64,000 bases of DNA from FEN-1219 sp963713355. Its GTDB lineage: Bacteria; Pseudomonadota; Gammaproteobacteria; Steroidobacterales; Rariloculaceae. Made by a program: the position numbers and the translations under genes. The notes under the pieces are model-generated. The model saw only the letters and a program-made list of their open reading frames with translations. It had not been told where the DNA came from and ran no database searches. Shown piece by piece: positions 45,434-54,072 of the stretch. The stretch is from the NCBI GenBank assembly GCA_963713355.1, contig CAVQLK010000011.1, positions 744,001 to 808,000 on the forward strand, in the 5' to 3' direction. Position 1 is the stretch's first letter, and the number at the start of each line of letters is the position of its first letter.

Positions 45434-46414
45434 GTGGCCGAAAAGAAAATTCTCTACGTCTTTCCGGGGCAGGGATCGCAGTATCGAGGCATGGGTTCCG
45501 ATCTCGTCGAGGCGTTCCCCGTCGCACGAGATCTCTACGCCCGTGCCAGCGAGATCGTCGGTTACGACGTCAGCGAGCTCTGTTTTCGCGACCCGCGCGA
45601 GGAGCTGAACCTGACGCGCTTCACGCAGCCCGCGCTGTTGACGCACGAAGTCGCGTGCCTCGAGTCGTTTCGCAGCCTCGTCGGCAACCGCGTGAAGCCG
45701 GCGCTTGGCGCAGGTCACAGCCTCGGCGAATACACGGCGCTCGTGAACGCGGGTGCGCTGTCTTTCGAGGCGGCGCTGAAGCTCGTGCAGAGGCGCGGCG
45801 AGCTCATGAGCGAGTTCGGCCGCGGAGGAATGCTCGCGACTACGCTCGAGCTGCCGGCGGCGCAGGCGCTCGCCGACAAATTTTTCTGCGGTATCGGCGG
45901 CTGCAATTTGCCGGACCAAACGGTCGTTGCGGGCGAGACGCAAGATCTCGACGCGTTGGTTGCCGAGATGGCGACGCTCCACCCCAACAAGCGCGGCGTG
46001 CGCTTGAACACCGAGGGGGCGTTCCACACCTATCTGATGGTCGGCGCGGCTCGGGAATTCAGGAGCGTGCTGGAGCAAACTGAGTTCGGCGCGCTCGGCG
46101 TCGACACGCTGTCGAACTACACCGGCAAGCTCCACGAGTCTGCGAGCAACGCGATACGCTCGCGGTTGTTCTTCCAGCTCTTCAACCCCGTCAAGTGGGT
46201 GTCCTGCATCAACACGGCCGTCGATGCAGGTGTCGACACCATCATCGAATTCGGCGGCGGGATCGGGAAAGGCGAAGGGCCCGAAGGCAAGCGCCCGAAC
46301 CTCGAGAGCATCGTCAAGAAATCGTTGAAGTGGCGCGAGCATCAAGCGCAGTACCTGCCCGCCATCAACGCGACGACGATCCGTGCGACGGCAGAGCAGC
46401 TGTTGAACGGTTGA
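45434..46414 (+). CDS. Stand-alone ACP S-malonyltransferase (FabD/PKS-AT type)
   Basis: Transfers malonyl (or another acyl) from CoA to an acyl carrier protein. Motifs: GQGSQYRGMG, nucleophile GHSLGEYTALV, Arg in QRRGELM, and catalytic His in GAFHTYLM. 326 residues from GTG 45434 (TTG 45428 is possible). No other fatty-acid synthesis gene (fabH, fabG, acpP) is adjacent, so it is not the housekeeping fab cluster copy. It is 89 bases upstream of the ATP sulfurylase/APS kinase gene, suggesting a link to a sulfated lipid or polyketide; that is inference. Confidence 0.87.
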   Translation: MAEKKILYVFPGQGSQYRGMGSDLVEAFPVARDLYARASEIVGYDVSELCFRDPREELNLTRFTQPALLTHEVACLESFRSLVGNRVKPALGAGHSLGEYTALVNAGALSFEAALKLVQRRGELMSEFGRGGMLATTLELPAAQALADKFFCGIGGCNLPDQTVVAGETQDLDALVAEMATLHPNKRGVRLNTEGAFHTYLMVGAAREFRSVLEQTEFGALGVDTLSNYTGKLHESASNAIRSRLFFQLFNPVKWVSCINTAVDAGVDTIIEFGGGIGKGEGPEGKRPNLESIVKKSLKWREHQAQYLPAINATTIRATAEQLLNG

Positions 46415-46503
46415 CCAGTTGAGCATCGAAAACGCGCCGCCGCGAGGCCTCGAGCCTTTGCGACTCGAGCGCACACCAAGATTCATACGGGAGTAAGGAG
46501 CGA

Positions 46504-48216
46504 ATGGGTGCCTTGAAAATCCCCCACGGTGGGGAATTGAAGAACTTGTATCTCCACGAAGCGGCCGTGAAGCAAGAGAAGGCGCGCGCGCGCGACTTGC
46601 CCTCGTGGGATATGAACATGCGGCAGCTCTGCGACATCGAGATGCTGCTGAACGGAGCGTTCTCACCGCTCGAAGGTTTCCTCGACGAGGCTGATTACGC
46701 CCGCGTGCTGTCGGACATGCGGCTCGCGAGCGGAGTTCTCTGGCCGATGCCGATCACGCTCGACGTGCCGCAGCAGTTCGCAGAAAAACTCAAAGTCGGC
46801 GACACGATCGCGCTGCGCGACGGCGAAGGTGTGCTGATCGCCACGATGGACATCTCGAGCATCTACCGCCCCGACTTCGACGTCGAGGCGAAGTCGGTCT
46901 TCGGCACCACGGATCTGAAACACCCTGCGGTCAGCTACTTGAAGGCGCACAGCAATCCCGTCTATCTCGGCGGAAAACTGCGCGGCGTGGAGCCGCCAGG
47001 GCATTACGATTTCAAGCACTTACGCGATACTCCTAAAGAATTTCGCGATCGAATTCGCAAGCTCGGCTGGCGCCGCATCGTCGCGTTCCAGACGCGTAAT
47101 CCGATGCACCGCGCGCACCAGGAGCTCACGTTCCGCGCCGCGAAAGACGCCGAAGCGAACCTGCTGATCCAGCCCGTCGTCGGTATGACGAAGCCCGGTG
47201 ACGTCGACCACTTCACGCGCGTGCGCTGCTACGAGCATCTGCTGAAGGCATATCCGGAGCAGACGACGGCGCTCTCCTTGCTGCCGCTCGCCATGCGCAT
47301 GGGCGGCCCGCGCGAGGCCGTATGGCACGCGATCATTCGCAAGAACTACGGCTGCACGCACTTCATCGTCGGCCGCGACCATGCGGGCCCCGGCAACGAC
47401 AGCAACGGCAAGCCGTTCTACGGGCCGTACGACGCGCAAGAGCTGATGAAGAAGCACGAGAAAGAGCTCGACATCAGCATGGTGCCCTTCAAGAACATGG
47501 TCTACGTCGAGGACAAGGCGCAGTACTTCCCCGAGGACGAGGTCGAGAAGGGTACGCGCACGCTCGACATCTCGGGCACCGAGCTGCGCCGCCGGCTGCA
47601 GGAAGGCTCCGACATACCCGAGTGGTTCTCGTTTCCCGACGTCGTCGCGGAGCTGCGGCGCACGCACCCGCCGCGTCACAAGCAGGGCTTCACGGTTTTC
47701 TTCACGGGCCTATCGGGCTCCGGTAAGTCCACAGTCGCCAATGCGCTGATGGTCAAGCTCATGGAGATGGGCGGCCGTCCCGTAACGCTGCTCGACGGCG
47801 ATCTCGTTCGCAAGCATCTCTCGAGCGAGCTCGGCTTCTCGAAGGAGCACCGCGATCTGAACATCCAGCGCATCGGCTACGTCGCGAGCGAGATCACGAA
47901 GAACGGCGGCATCGCGATTTGCGCGCCGATCGCACCGTACTCCGCCACGCGCAAGCGCGTCCGCGAGATGGTCGAGCCGCTCGGCGGGTTCATCGAGATT
48001 CACGTGGCGACCCCGATCGAGGTTTGCGAGGTTCGCGATCGCAAGGGCCTCTACGCGAAAGCGCGAGCCGGTATCCTCAAGGGCTTCACGGGCATCGACG
48101 ATCCGTACGAGGTGCCCGAGAACCCCGAGATGCGCCTCGACACGTCGGAATCCACGCCCGACATGTCGGCGCACCGCATCATCGTCAAGCTGGAGGCGCT
48201 GGGGTTCGTCAAGTAG
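46504..48216 (+). CDS. Bifunctional sulfate adenylyltransferase / adenylylsulfate kinase
   Basis: Activates sulfate to APS and then PAPS. Residues 1-385 are ATP sulfurylase of the Sat (not CysDN) type with the nucleotide motifs QTRNPMHRAH and GRDHAGPG. Residues 395-570 are APS kinase with P-loop GLSGSGKST and APYSATRKRVR. The order Sat-CysC, 570 residues, matches bacterial bifunctional enzymes. PAPS can feed assimilation or sulfotransfer. A sulfite reductase operon is in the window at 55.6-58 kb, but no PAPS reductase is seen. Confidence 0.94.
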   Translation: MGALKIPHGGELKNLYLHEAAVKQEKARARDLPSWDMNMRQLCDIEMLLNGAFSPLEGFLDEADYARVLSDMRLASGVLWPMPITLDVPQQFAEKLKVGDTIALRDGEGVLIATMDISSIYRPDFDVEAKSVFGTTDLKHPAVSYLKAHSNPVYLGGKLRGVEPPGHYDFKHLRDTPKEFRDRIRKLGWRRIVAFQTRNPMHRAHQELTFRAAKDAEANLLIQPVVGMTKPGDVDHFTRVRCYEHLLKAYPEQTTALSLLPLAMRMGGPREAVWHAIIRKNYGCTHFIVGRDHAGPGNDSNGKPFYGPYDAQELMKKHEKELDISMVPFKNMVYVEDKAQYFPEDEVEKGTRTLDISGTELRRRLQEGSDIPEWFSFPDVVAELRRTHPPRHKQGFTVFFTGLSGSGKSTVANALMVKLMEMGGRPVTLLDGDLVRKHLSSELGFSKEHRDLNIQRIGYVASEITKNGGIAICAPIAPYSATRKRVREMVEPLGGFIEIHVATPIEVCEVRDRKGLYAKARAGILKGFTGIDDPYEVPENPEMRLDTSESTPDMSAHRIIVKLEALGFVK

Positions 48217-48298
48217 CGCCCGGCACATTCCCCGTGGCGTGGCTCGTCTGAGAGCACGAGCCCGCACGGTATCGCTGGCGCGCCGACGTGGATCGACA

Positions 48299-48862
48299 TC
48301 AAGGTGCGGGCGGGCAGCCGCTCTCGGCTACGACCGCCGCTTGCTGCTCGGCACGATTCTCTTGCATGCGACGTTGCAAGCGCCGGCCGATGAATGCGCC
48401 AGCCGCGGCACCGGCGGCCGTCGATACATCATTCTCGCCGACTTCCTTGCCGAGGGCGCCGCCGACGACGGCGCCGATTGCCGTACCGGCGATCGCGTGC
48501 TGATCCTTCGGGCCTTCGACGCAGTCAGACGACGCAGTCGCTGCTGGTTCAACGGCTACCGTCGGTGCTGGCGTGGGAGCAGGGGCGGGTTGCGCAACAG
48601 GTGCGGTTGACTGTGCCGTGCGCCGTGGTGCCGGTGCGGGCGCCGCCGCTGGCGGTTGCACGGCGATGGCGGGCCGTGCCGTAGGCTGCGACTCTGCGAT
48701 TGCAGGGGCTGGCGATGGCGCGATTGCCGCCACTTCTCGGTCCACCAACGCGACTTCTTGATCGCTCGGCGATCGTTCTCCCAGCATCGAAAACGCCGCG
48801 ACTCCGCCGGCGGTCGCGACGCCGAGACCGGCGACGACTCCTATCAACATCGACTTGTTCAT
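48299..48862 (-). CDS. Glycine-zipper envelope protein
   Basis: 187 residues from Met 48862, preceded by a strong AAGGAGGG Shine-Dalgarno. An N-terminal membrane anchor (SMLIGVVAGLGVATAGGVAAF) is followed by a long Pro/Ala linker of about 70 residues that would span the periplasm. A glycine-zipper 2TM domain (IAGTAIGAVVGGALGKEVG and AAGAAAGAFIGRRLQ) closes the protein, as in SlyB-like envelope proteins. No lipobox, so an inner-membrane anchor is likely. Confidence 0.85.
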   Translation of the reverse strand: MNKSMLIGVVAGLGVATAGGVAAFSMLGERSPSDQEVALVDREVAAIAPSPAPAIAESQPTARPAIAVQPPAAAPAPAPRRTAQSTAPVAQPAPAPTPAPTVAVEPAATASSDCVEGPKDQHAIAGTAIGAVVGGALGKEVGENDVSTAAGAAAGAFIGRRLQRRMQENRAEQQAAVVAESGCPPAP

Positions 48863-48993
48863 GAAGCAGGCCCTCCTTGGCTCAGAGGCGTCAATCTGCA
48901 TCCGAAGGCGCAGATGATCCGTGACCCTCGTCACACGATGGCGGAAGCGTCACTTCAGTATTCGTAACGCGTCCTCCGCTGCTGGTGCGACGG

Positions 48994-50358
48994 CTACGCT
49001 TGCGGCAGGTAGGATTGAAAAAATTGATTGACGAGGCGGTCGTAAGGGTCGAGCTCACGGCGAACCTTGTTGAAGAAGGTGAGGCGTGTGCCGAACCGCT
49101 GGGCCACCACTTCGGGCCCCGCGTTGCGCGTCTGGTTGAAGAAGGGAATCCCGCGATGCTTCGCCGCGAAGTCGGCAAAGTCGAGCACAAAATCGTCCCA
49201 ACCGTCACCCTGCGTCGACAGCGGGCTCAGCGTGAAGATGGAGCCGTCGAACGACGGCGAGAGCAGCGCGCTGCGGTCGCGGTTCAGCCGGAAGCCGACC
49301 GTCGGCATGTCGCAGCGGAAGCCCGTGCGCGCGTAATACTCTTTGCAGAAGAGCTTGTACGCGAGCGCCGTGTTGGCGAACTCGCCGGCCGGAAAGCCCC
49401 ACGTCGTGTACGTGAACCGGCTCTTGCTGCCGAGCATCCGGTAACGCCCGCTCTGCTCGACGGAATTGCTGCCGCTGCGCACGAGCGCGTTGTTCACGAG
49501 CGATTGCGCGACTTCGCTCAAGCTGTCGATCAGCGGATAGCGAAGTTGGCGTATGGGCATCGCCATGCCGAGTGAATGGGCCGCTTCGGGCAGCGCCGTG
49601 TAAACGGCCCAGTCCTTCAGCCGCCAGGCGAACTTGCGCCCCGGATCGGCTTCTGCCGCGGGCCGGCGCAGCTCGAGGTAGATGCGGTCGCGGAACGGCA
49701 GCAGATAGAGCTTCACGCCGGCTGTTGCGCCGATCAGCTTCGGGCCGAGGCGGCCGAAGTCCTTGAACGACACTTTCGCCGTTTGGACGGAGAAGCCCTG
49801 CACGGGCCTTACTCGCAGCGTGACTTCGTAGACGACGCCGAGTAGGCCGTAGCTCAATCGCATCAACGCGAGCAGGGTTTTCGTCTTTTCGCTGACGACG
49901 AATTTCTTGCCGTTCGGGCTCAAGACCTTGAGCTGGACGACGTGCGACGCGAACTGACCGACGTCGCCCGCCATCGAGGCCTCGAGCCCCGCTGCCGAAA
50001 CCGCGCCGCCGACTGTGCGGTTCGCCAGGTCGAATCCGCCGACGAGCTCGAGCCCTTCGTCGCTGAGCACGTCGGCGAGCTCCGTCAGCGAGATGCCGGG
50101 CTGCACGGTGACGCGATCGCGTTCGATCTTCAGCACGCGGTTCATCGTCGACAAATCGAGTTGCGTACCGCCGTTGGCCGTGACGCAGCGCGTCATCGAG
50201 CTGCCCGAGCCGACGGGGCGTACGGGGCTCGGATACCGCTTCGCATCCATCAGCACTTGTTGAATCTCGGTCGGCGTCGACACGTCGACGATAGTGGCCG
50301 GGCCCATCGTGGGGGCGGCAGGAGCGATGCTGCGTTTGCGCGCGACGGCAGTATTCAT
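48994..50358 (-). CDS. FAD-binding oxidoreductase (PCMH/VAO family, gulonolactone-oxidase-like)
   Basis: 454 residues. The N-terminal FAD domain has PVGSGSSMTRCVTANGGTQL, where the PP-loop region normally carries the FAD contact, then VQPGISLTELADVLSDEGLEL and GGAVSAAGLEAS. The C-terminus ELDPYDRLVNQFFQ resembles sugar-lactone oxidases. The substrate is unknown. Translation starts at ATG 50358 behind a GGGAG Shine-Dalgarno. A class-I cyclic di-GMP riboswitch lies in the leader, so expression is expected to respond to that second messenger. Confidence 0.87.
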   Translation of the reverse strand: MNTAVARKRSIAPAAPTMGPATIVDVSTPTEIQQVLMDAKRYPSPVRPVGSGSSMTRCVTANGGTQLDLSTMNRVLKIERDRVTVQPGISLTELADVLSDEGLELVGGFDLANRTVGGAVSAAGLEASMAGDVGQFASHVVQLKVLSPNGKKFVVSEKTKTLLALMRLSYGLLGVVYEVTLRVRPVQGFSVQTAKVSFKDFGRLGPKLIGATAGVKLYLLPFRDRIYLELRRPAAEADPGRKFAWRLKDWAVYTALPEAAHSLGMAMPIRQLRYPLIDSLSEVAQSLVNNALVRSGSNSVEQSGRYRMLGSKSRFTYTTWGFPAGEFANTALAYKLFCKEYYARTGFRCDMPTVGFRLNRDRSALLSPSFDGSIFTLSPLSTQGDGWDDFVLDFADFAAKHRGIPFFNQTRNAGPEVVAQRFGTRLTFFNKVRRELDPYDRLVNQFFQSYLPQA

Positions 50359-50368
50359 TAGCGGACGG

Positions 50369-50410
50369 ACTCCCTAAATTCCGTGCCGCCGGTCGATAAC
50401 GAACGGGAGT
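50369..50410 (-). promoter_or_regulatory. Possible expression platform: anti-Shine-Dalgarno pairing
   Basis: In the leader RNA, ACUCCC (50405-50410) just downstream of the riboswitch aptamer is complementary to GGGAGU (50369-50374), the Shine-Dalgarno of the FAD oxidase gene. Pairing would hide the ribosome site. No U tract is present, so control of translation is more likely than of transcription termination. Direction of switching cannot be told from sequence. Confidence 0.45.
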
Positions 50411-50429
50411 GCCGCGTAAGCAGTCTCGA

Positions 50430-50516
50430 GTGGCCGGCAACCCCGCTGTCGTAGGGCCTTGAGCCCGTTAGACCGGAAGCTTTGTGTCCCCGACTTTCGT
50501 CGGGTTTACCTTTGAT
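50430..50516 (-). promoter_or_regulatory. Cyclic di-GMP class I riboswitch (GEMM)
   Basis: Read on the minus strand, the leader has the conserved blocks of the class-I aptamer in order: AAAGGTAAACC, a stem capped by a GAAA tetraloop (CCCGACGAAAGTCGGG), GACACAAAGC, TTCCGGTCTAA, a variable hairpin (CGGGCTCAAGGCCCT) and AGCGGGGTTGCCGG. This matches the Vibrio Vc2 aptamer (GGGCAAACC, GGGACGCAAAGCC, TCCGGCCUAA, AGCGGGGUUACCG) almost block for block. The one conspicuous change is GACGCAAAGCC to GACACAAAGCU. It ends about 70 bases before the FAD oxidase ATG. Confidence 0.93.
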
Positions 50517-50596
50517 CGGCGGGCCGAATATCGCCGATAGCCTATGTCTCTTGCAAGCGACTGCGCACATGACGCAAAACGGCGACAGGGCTTATG

Positions 50597-51631
50597 TCAA
50601 CTGCGCGCGTCGGGCTCGCTGCGTAGTATCTCGTCGAGGAAGCGATAGATCTTGCGCCGGGAAACGTTGAGCCCGAGCGGCGTCAACGAATAGAAGGCGC
50701 TCCGGTGCTGATAAAGGAAGGTCACCCGCTCCGGATGGCCCGTAATTTCCCAGAGTGCTGCTCGCGACGATTCGGGCATGCAGTCGTCGAACATGGCGTC
50801 GATCATCAGGATCTTGCTCGGGTCGTAGCGGCCCTCGAAGCGTGTCGGGTCGGCGGGATCGAAAAGCACTTCGAAGAACTCGCGATACTCTTCGATCGTC
50901 CACCCAAAGGTTTGCATGGCGTGCTCGCGGACTTCGCCGGCGCGGTTCCGACACATCGCGAAGACGTCCGCGAATCCGGCCGCGCCCATCATCAGCACGG
51001 CGCCCGCGAGGCGCGGCTCGTTCGCGAGCAACGTCGCCGTCACAAGCGCGCTCATGCTGAAACCGACGAACGCGATGCGCTCGGGGTCGATCTCGGGGCG
51101 CGTCGTAGCCCAGTCGACGAGTCGCCGCATGTCGACAACTGCGGCGCGATAGCGCTCGGCGCTATCGCGCGCCATCGCCCGAAAGCTCTCCTCCGTCGGC
51201 GCCGAGGAGAGCTCGGGCCACGGAAACAGCGGTGCGCTGCCGTATATCCAGATGACGTGTGAATCGCGGCTGCGCCGCGCGTAGCCCGTCGAGATCTTCT
51301 GCGGCGGGTAGTCACTGGTGCCCCAGATCGGCATGACGACGACGAGGCTCTTGGGACCGCGCTCCTTCGAGCGAAAGTACTGCCCCTCGACGAGATTCTC
51401 GGGATGGCCGTTGCGGCCGTTCGAGCGGAACGAGAGCTTGACGATTTCGTGCGAGCCCGTCTCTTCGAACGGCTCCGAGAGCTCGACGGCGGTGCGCTCG
51501 AACGAGTCGAACGGCACCGCGGCTGGTTGCGCCGCATCGAAGCGGAAGCCCGGCGCTGGCTCCGGATCGCGATGGACATGGAGCGCGCAGCTCGTGCACG
51601 CGAGAGCGAGTGTCAGGCCAAGAAGCCGTAA
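50597..51631 (-). CDS. Alpha/beta hydrolase lipoprotein, start codon unclear
   Basis: About 345 residues. The N-terminus has a lipoprotein signal with lipobox LACTSC (Cys codon near 51589). Downstream are SLVVVMPIWG, a nucleophile region VGFSMSALV (GxSxS rather than GxSxG), an acid loop DAMFDDCMPE and a His in LYQHRSAF, so a dipeptidyl-peptidase/acetyl-hydrolase-like fold is likely. No ATG, GTG or TTG occurs in frame between the REP-like repeat (51638-51677) and the lipobox. The nearest in-frame start is deep inside the upstream permease gene. The 5' end may have been displaced by the repeat; the start given is only the first codons after it. Confidence 0.65.
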   Translation of the reverse strand, partial: LRLLGLTLALACTSCALHVHRDPEPAPGFRFDAAQPAAVPFDSFERTAVELSEPFEETGSHEIVKLSFRSNGRNGHPENLVEGQYFRSKERGPKSLVVVMPIWGTSDYPPQKISTGYARRSRDSHVIWIYGSAPLFPWPELSSAPTEESFRAMARDSAERYRAAVVDMRRLVDWATTRPEIDPERIAFVGFSMSALVTATLLANEPRLAGAVLMMGAAGFADVFAMCRNRAGEVREHAMQTFGWTIEEYREFFEVLFDPADPTRFEGRYDPSKILMIDAMFDDCMPESSRAALWEITGHPERVTFLYQHRSAFYSLTPLGLNVSRRKIYRFLDEILRSEPDARS

Positions 51632-51637
51632 CGAAGA

Positions 51638-51677
51638 GGGGATAGATCTGTTTTTCGCAAAAAAATAGATCTGTCCC
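51638..51677. repeat. REP-like palindromic repeat, copy 1
   Basis: A 40-base near-perfect palindrome. The right arm AAAATAGATCTGTCCC recurs in copy 2 at 54312-54350; the left arm is its complement with two mismatches that keep G-U pairing. Sits between a permease stop and the hydrolase start. Such GGGACAGATCTATTTT elements are dispersed intergenic repeats often mobilised by RAYT-type transposases; none is in the window. Confidence 0.8.
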
Positions 51678-51680
51678 GTC

Positions 51681-52892
51681 TTACTCGTAGCGCAGCGCTT
51701 CGATGGGATCGAGGCTGGCGGCGCGGCGCGCCGGCATGATGCCGAAGAAAAGGCCCACGCCGACGCTGAATGCCGAAGCCATGCCCACGGACTCCGGCGA
51801 GACGAAGACTTCCCAGCCTGCGAAGCGTGACAGCGTTCGCGCAGCGACAGTGCCAAGCAAGATCCCCAATCCGCCGCCTAACAAGCACAAAGTGACGGAC
51901 TCGACGAGGAACTGCAAGAGAATGCTGAACCGCGTCGCGCCGAGCGCCATGCGAATTCCGATCTCTCGCGTTCGCTCCGTAACGCTGACGAGCATGATGT
52001 TCATGATGCCGATGCCGCCCACGATGAGGCTAACGCCGGCGATGCTCGCGAGCAGCATCGTGAACGTTTGCTGCGCTTCCTGCTGCGTGTCGAGAAATTC
52101 GCGCCGGTCGACAATCGAGAAGTCATTCGGGCTACCGGGCACAAGCTTGTGCCGTCTGCGCAGCACCCGCTCGATGTCCACCATCGCGCGCTCCATCGTC
52201 GCTTCCGACGCGACGCGCACGCTGATGTTGTCCATCTCCTCGCGGCCGAAGACGCGCTGCTCGGCCGTCCTGAACGGAATCAATGCGGCGAAGTCGGGGC
52301 TTTGATTGCCGAAGCCGCCGCCGATGCTCTCGAAGATACCGATGATTTGGAACGGCTGGCCGTTGACCGCGATCGTCTTGCCGACGAGCGTAGCGGGATC
52401 CGTCTCGAGCCGCTCGGGAATGTCCGCGCCGAGCACGACGACACGGCTGCGCTGCTCGTCCTCGGCCGCCGTGAAGAAGCGGCCATGCGAAAGCTTGTAG
52501 TTGAAGACGTCCGCGTACTCGGTGGTCGTGCCGATGAGCCGCGTGTTCGTGTTCATGTTGCCGAGCTTCAGCTGGCCTCGGGCCTGCATCTCGGGAACGA
52601 CGGCATCGATGTATCGAGTGTCGGAGATCAGCGCATCGACGTCGTCGACGACGAGCGTCTGCCGGTCGCGCGAGATGCCGCCCGCGAAGAACTGCGCGGC
52701 GTTGACGGTGAGGATGTTCGCGCCGAGCGCAGCGATCTGATCGTCGATGCGCTTTTGCGCCCCGGCGCCCGCGGCCAGCATCGTGATGACGGCGCCGACG
52801 CCGATGATGATGCCGAGCATCGTCAAAGCCGCGCGAAAAAGATTCGCGCGAATCGACTGCAGCGCAACGATCACGATCTCGCCAAATAGCAT
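51681..52892 (-). CDS. ABC transporter permease of the MacB/FtsX type
   Basis: 403 residues with the MacB layout: one N-terminal helix (ALTMLGIIIGVGAVITMLA), a large periplasmic domain (residues 45-275) and three C-terminal helices with the conserved GGIGIMNIMLVSVTERTREIGIRMALGA. It ends in LDPIEALRYE, the usual cytoplasmic tail. MacB-type permeases extract substrates from the periplasm or outer leaflet with an ATPase and a membrane-fusion partner. Neither partner gene is adjacent here, so it is an orphan or works with distant genes. Confidence 0.9.
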   Translation of the reverse strand: MLFGEIVIVALQSIRANLFRAALTMLGIIIGVGAVITMLAAGAGAQKRIDDQIAALGANILTVNAAQFFAGGISRDRQTLVVDDVDALISDTRYIDAVVPEMQARGQLKLGNMNTNTRLIGTTTEYADVFNYKLSHGRFFTAAEDEQRSRVVVLGADIPERLETDPATLVGKTIAVNGQPFQIIGIFESIGGGFGNQSPDFAALIPFRTAEQRVFGREEMDNISVRVASEATMERAMVDIERVLRRRHKLVPGSPNDFSIVDRREFLDTQQEAQQTFTMLLASIAGVSLIVGGIGIMNIMLVSVTERTREIGIRMALGATRFSILLQFLVESVTLCLLGGGLGILLGTVAARTLSRFAGWEVFVSPESVGMASAFSVGVGLFFGIMPARRAASLDPIEALRYE

Positions 52893-53021
52893 GAATTTCG
52901 GCCTGCCGGACTGTGGCGACTAACCTAGGCAGCGCCGAGGATGGGGTCAAGCTTCGCCACTCAATTTTTCTGCAGGTTGTGATTCTCGACACTCTCCGAG
53001 GAGCGCGCGTACCATCGACTT

Positions 53022-54023
53022 GTGAGCACGGCAGTCGGTCACGGAGCATCTCGGCGCGCGGCGCGCGCGCTGCTTCGCTGCTGCTCTTTTCGCAACTTCT
53101 TGGCCGTATCCGCCGGAAGCGCGTTGGCGCTCCTGCCGTTGATCTCGGCCGGGCCAGCCGTCAGCTCGATCGCGATGCTGCCGCATGCAGCGCAGTATCC
53201 GCATCAAGCCTACGGCTACGACCTCGCGCTGACGCGACTGCGGCGTGGCACACCGGCCGGCGATTGGGTCGAAGCGGCGGATCGAGCGCTGCTTCAACCG
53301 CAACCCGTCGGGCTGCCGTTTCGAAAGCTCGACGAGCAAGCGGCGGTCGGTGCGGCGATCGGCTACGCGTTCACGGTGCCCGTCGGCCGGCGCGTCTCGG
53401 TGAACGTCACGGCCGATGAGCCCCGCGGCGAGTTATTCGTCGACCTGTTCCTGCGCACGTCGTCGGGGAAACACGAGCGAGTCGCGGGCGCGCTCCCGGG
53501 CGGCGCCTCGCAGCCGGTCGTCATCGACGCCATCGAGGGTGGCGACTATGTGATGCGGGTTCAGCCGTCGCTCGGGACGACGGCCGGTTATGACGTCGAG
53601 ATCGCAGCAAACGCGTTGCTCGCATTCCCCGTCGACGGCGTCAACGGCAGGGCGATCTGGAGCGGATTCGGCGCCGAGCGCGATGGGGGCCGCCGCGCGC
53701 ACCGGGGCGTCGACATCTTCGCCGCGCGCGGCACGCCCGTGCTCGCAGCGACGGACGGCTGGGTCACGCGCGTCGAGACGACACGCGTCGGCGGAAAGGT
53801 GGTCTGGATTCAGCCGTTGTTCGGCAACATGCGTGTCTATTACGCGCATCTCAACGAGCAATGGGTCGAGCCCGGCGACTTCGTGATCGCCGGCGAGCCG
53901 CTCGGTGCCGTCGGCAATACCGGTAACGCCGTCACGACGGCGCCGCATCTGCATTTCGGAGTGTATGTCCGCCGACCCGGAGTGCGCGGCGGCGCGCGCG
54001 ATCCCGTCGAATTTTTGCGGTAA
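53022..54023 (+). CDS. Secreted M23 family peptidase (LytM domain)
   Basis: 333 residues from a GTG start, with a signal segment (FLAVSAGSALALLPLISA), a beta-rich middle domain (residues 105-205) resembling a pre-peptidase C-terminal domain, and a LytM zinc peptidase at residues 225-333. The zinc ligands are in HRGVDIF and HLHFGVY. All are present, so it should cut peptidoglycan crosslinks or similar peptides, rather than act as an EnvC-like activator. Confidence 0.9.
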   Translation: MSTAVGHGASRRAARALLRCCSFRNFLAVSAGSALALLPLISAGPAVSSIAMLPHAAQYPHQAYGYDLALTRLRRGTPAGDWVEAADRALLQPQPVGLPFRKLDEQAAVGAAIGYAFTVPVGRRVSVNVTADEPRGELFVDLFLRTSSGKHERVAGALPGGASQPVVIDAIEGGDYVMRVQPSLGTTAGYDVEIAANALLAFPVDGVNGRAIWSGFGAERDGGRRAHRGVDIFAARGTPVLAATDGWVTRVETTRVGGKVVWIQPLFGNMRVYYAHLNEQWVEPGDFVIAGEPLGAVGNTGNAVTTAPHLHFGVYVRRPGVRGGARDPVEFLR

Positions 54024-54072
54024 CAGAAGTCCGTGCGTTGCGGGCCCGGCTGCGCTCCGCTAGGCTCGGCCC

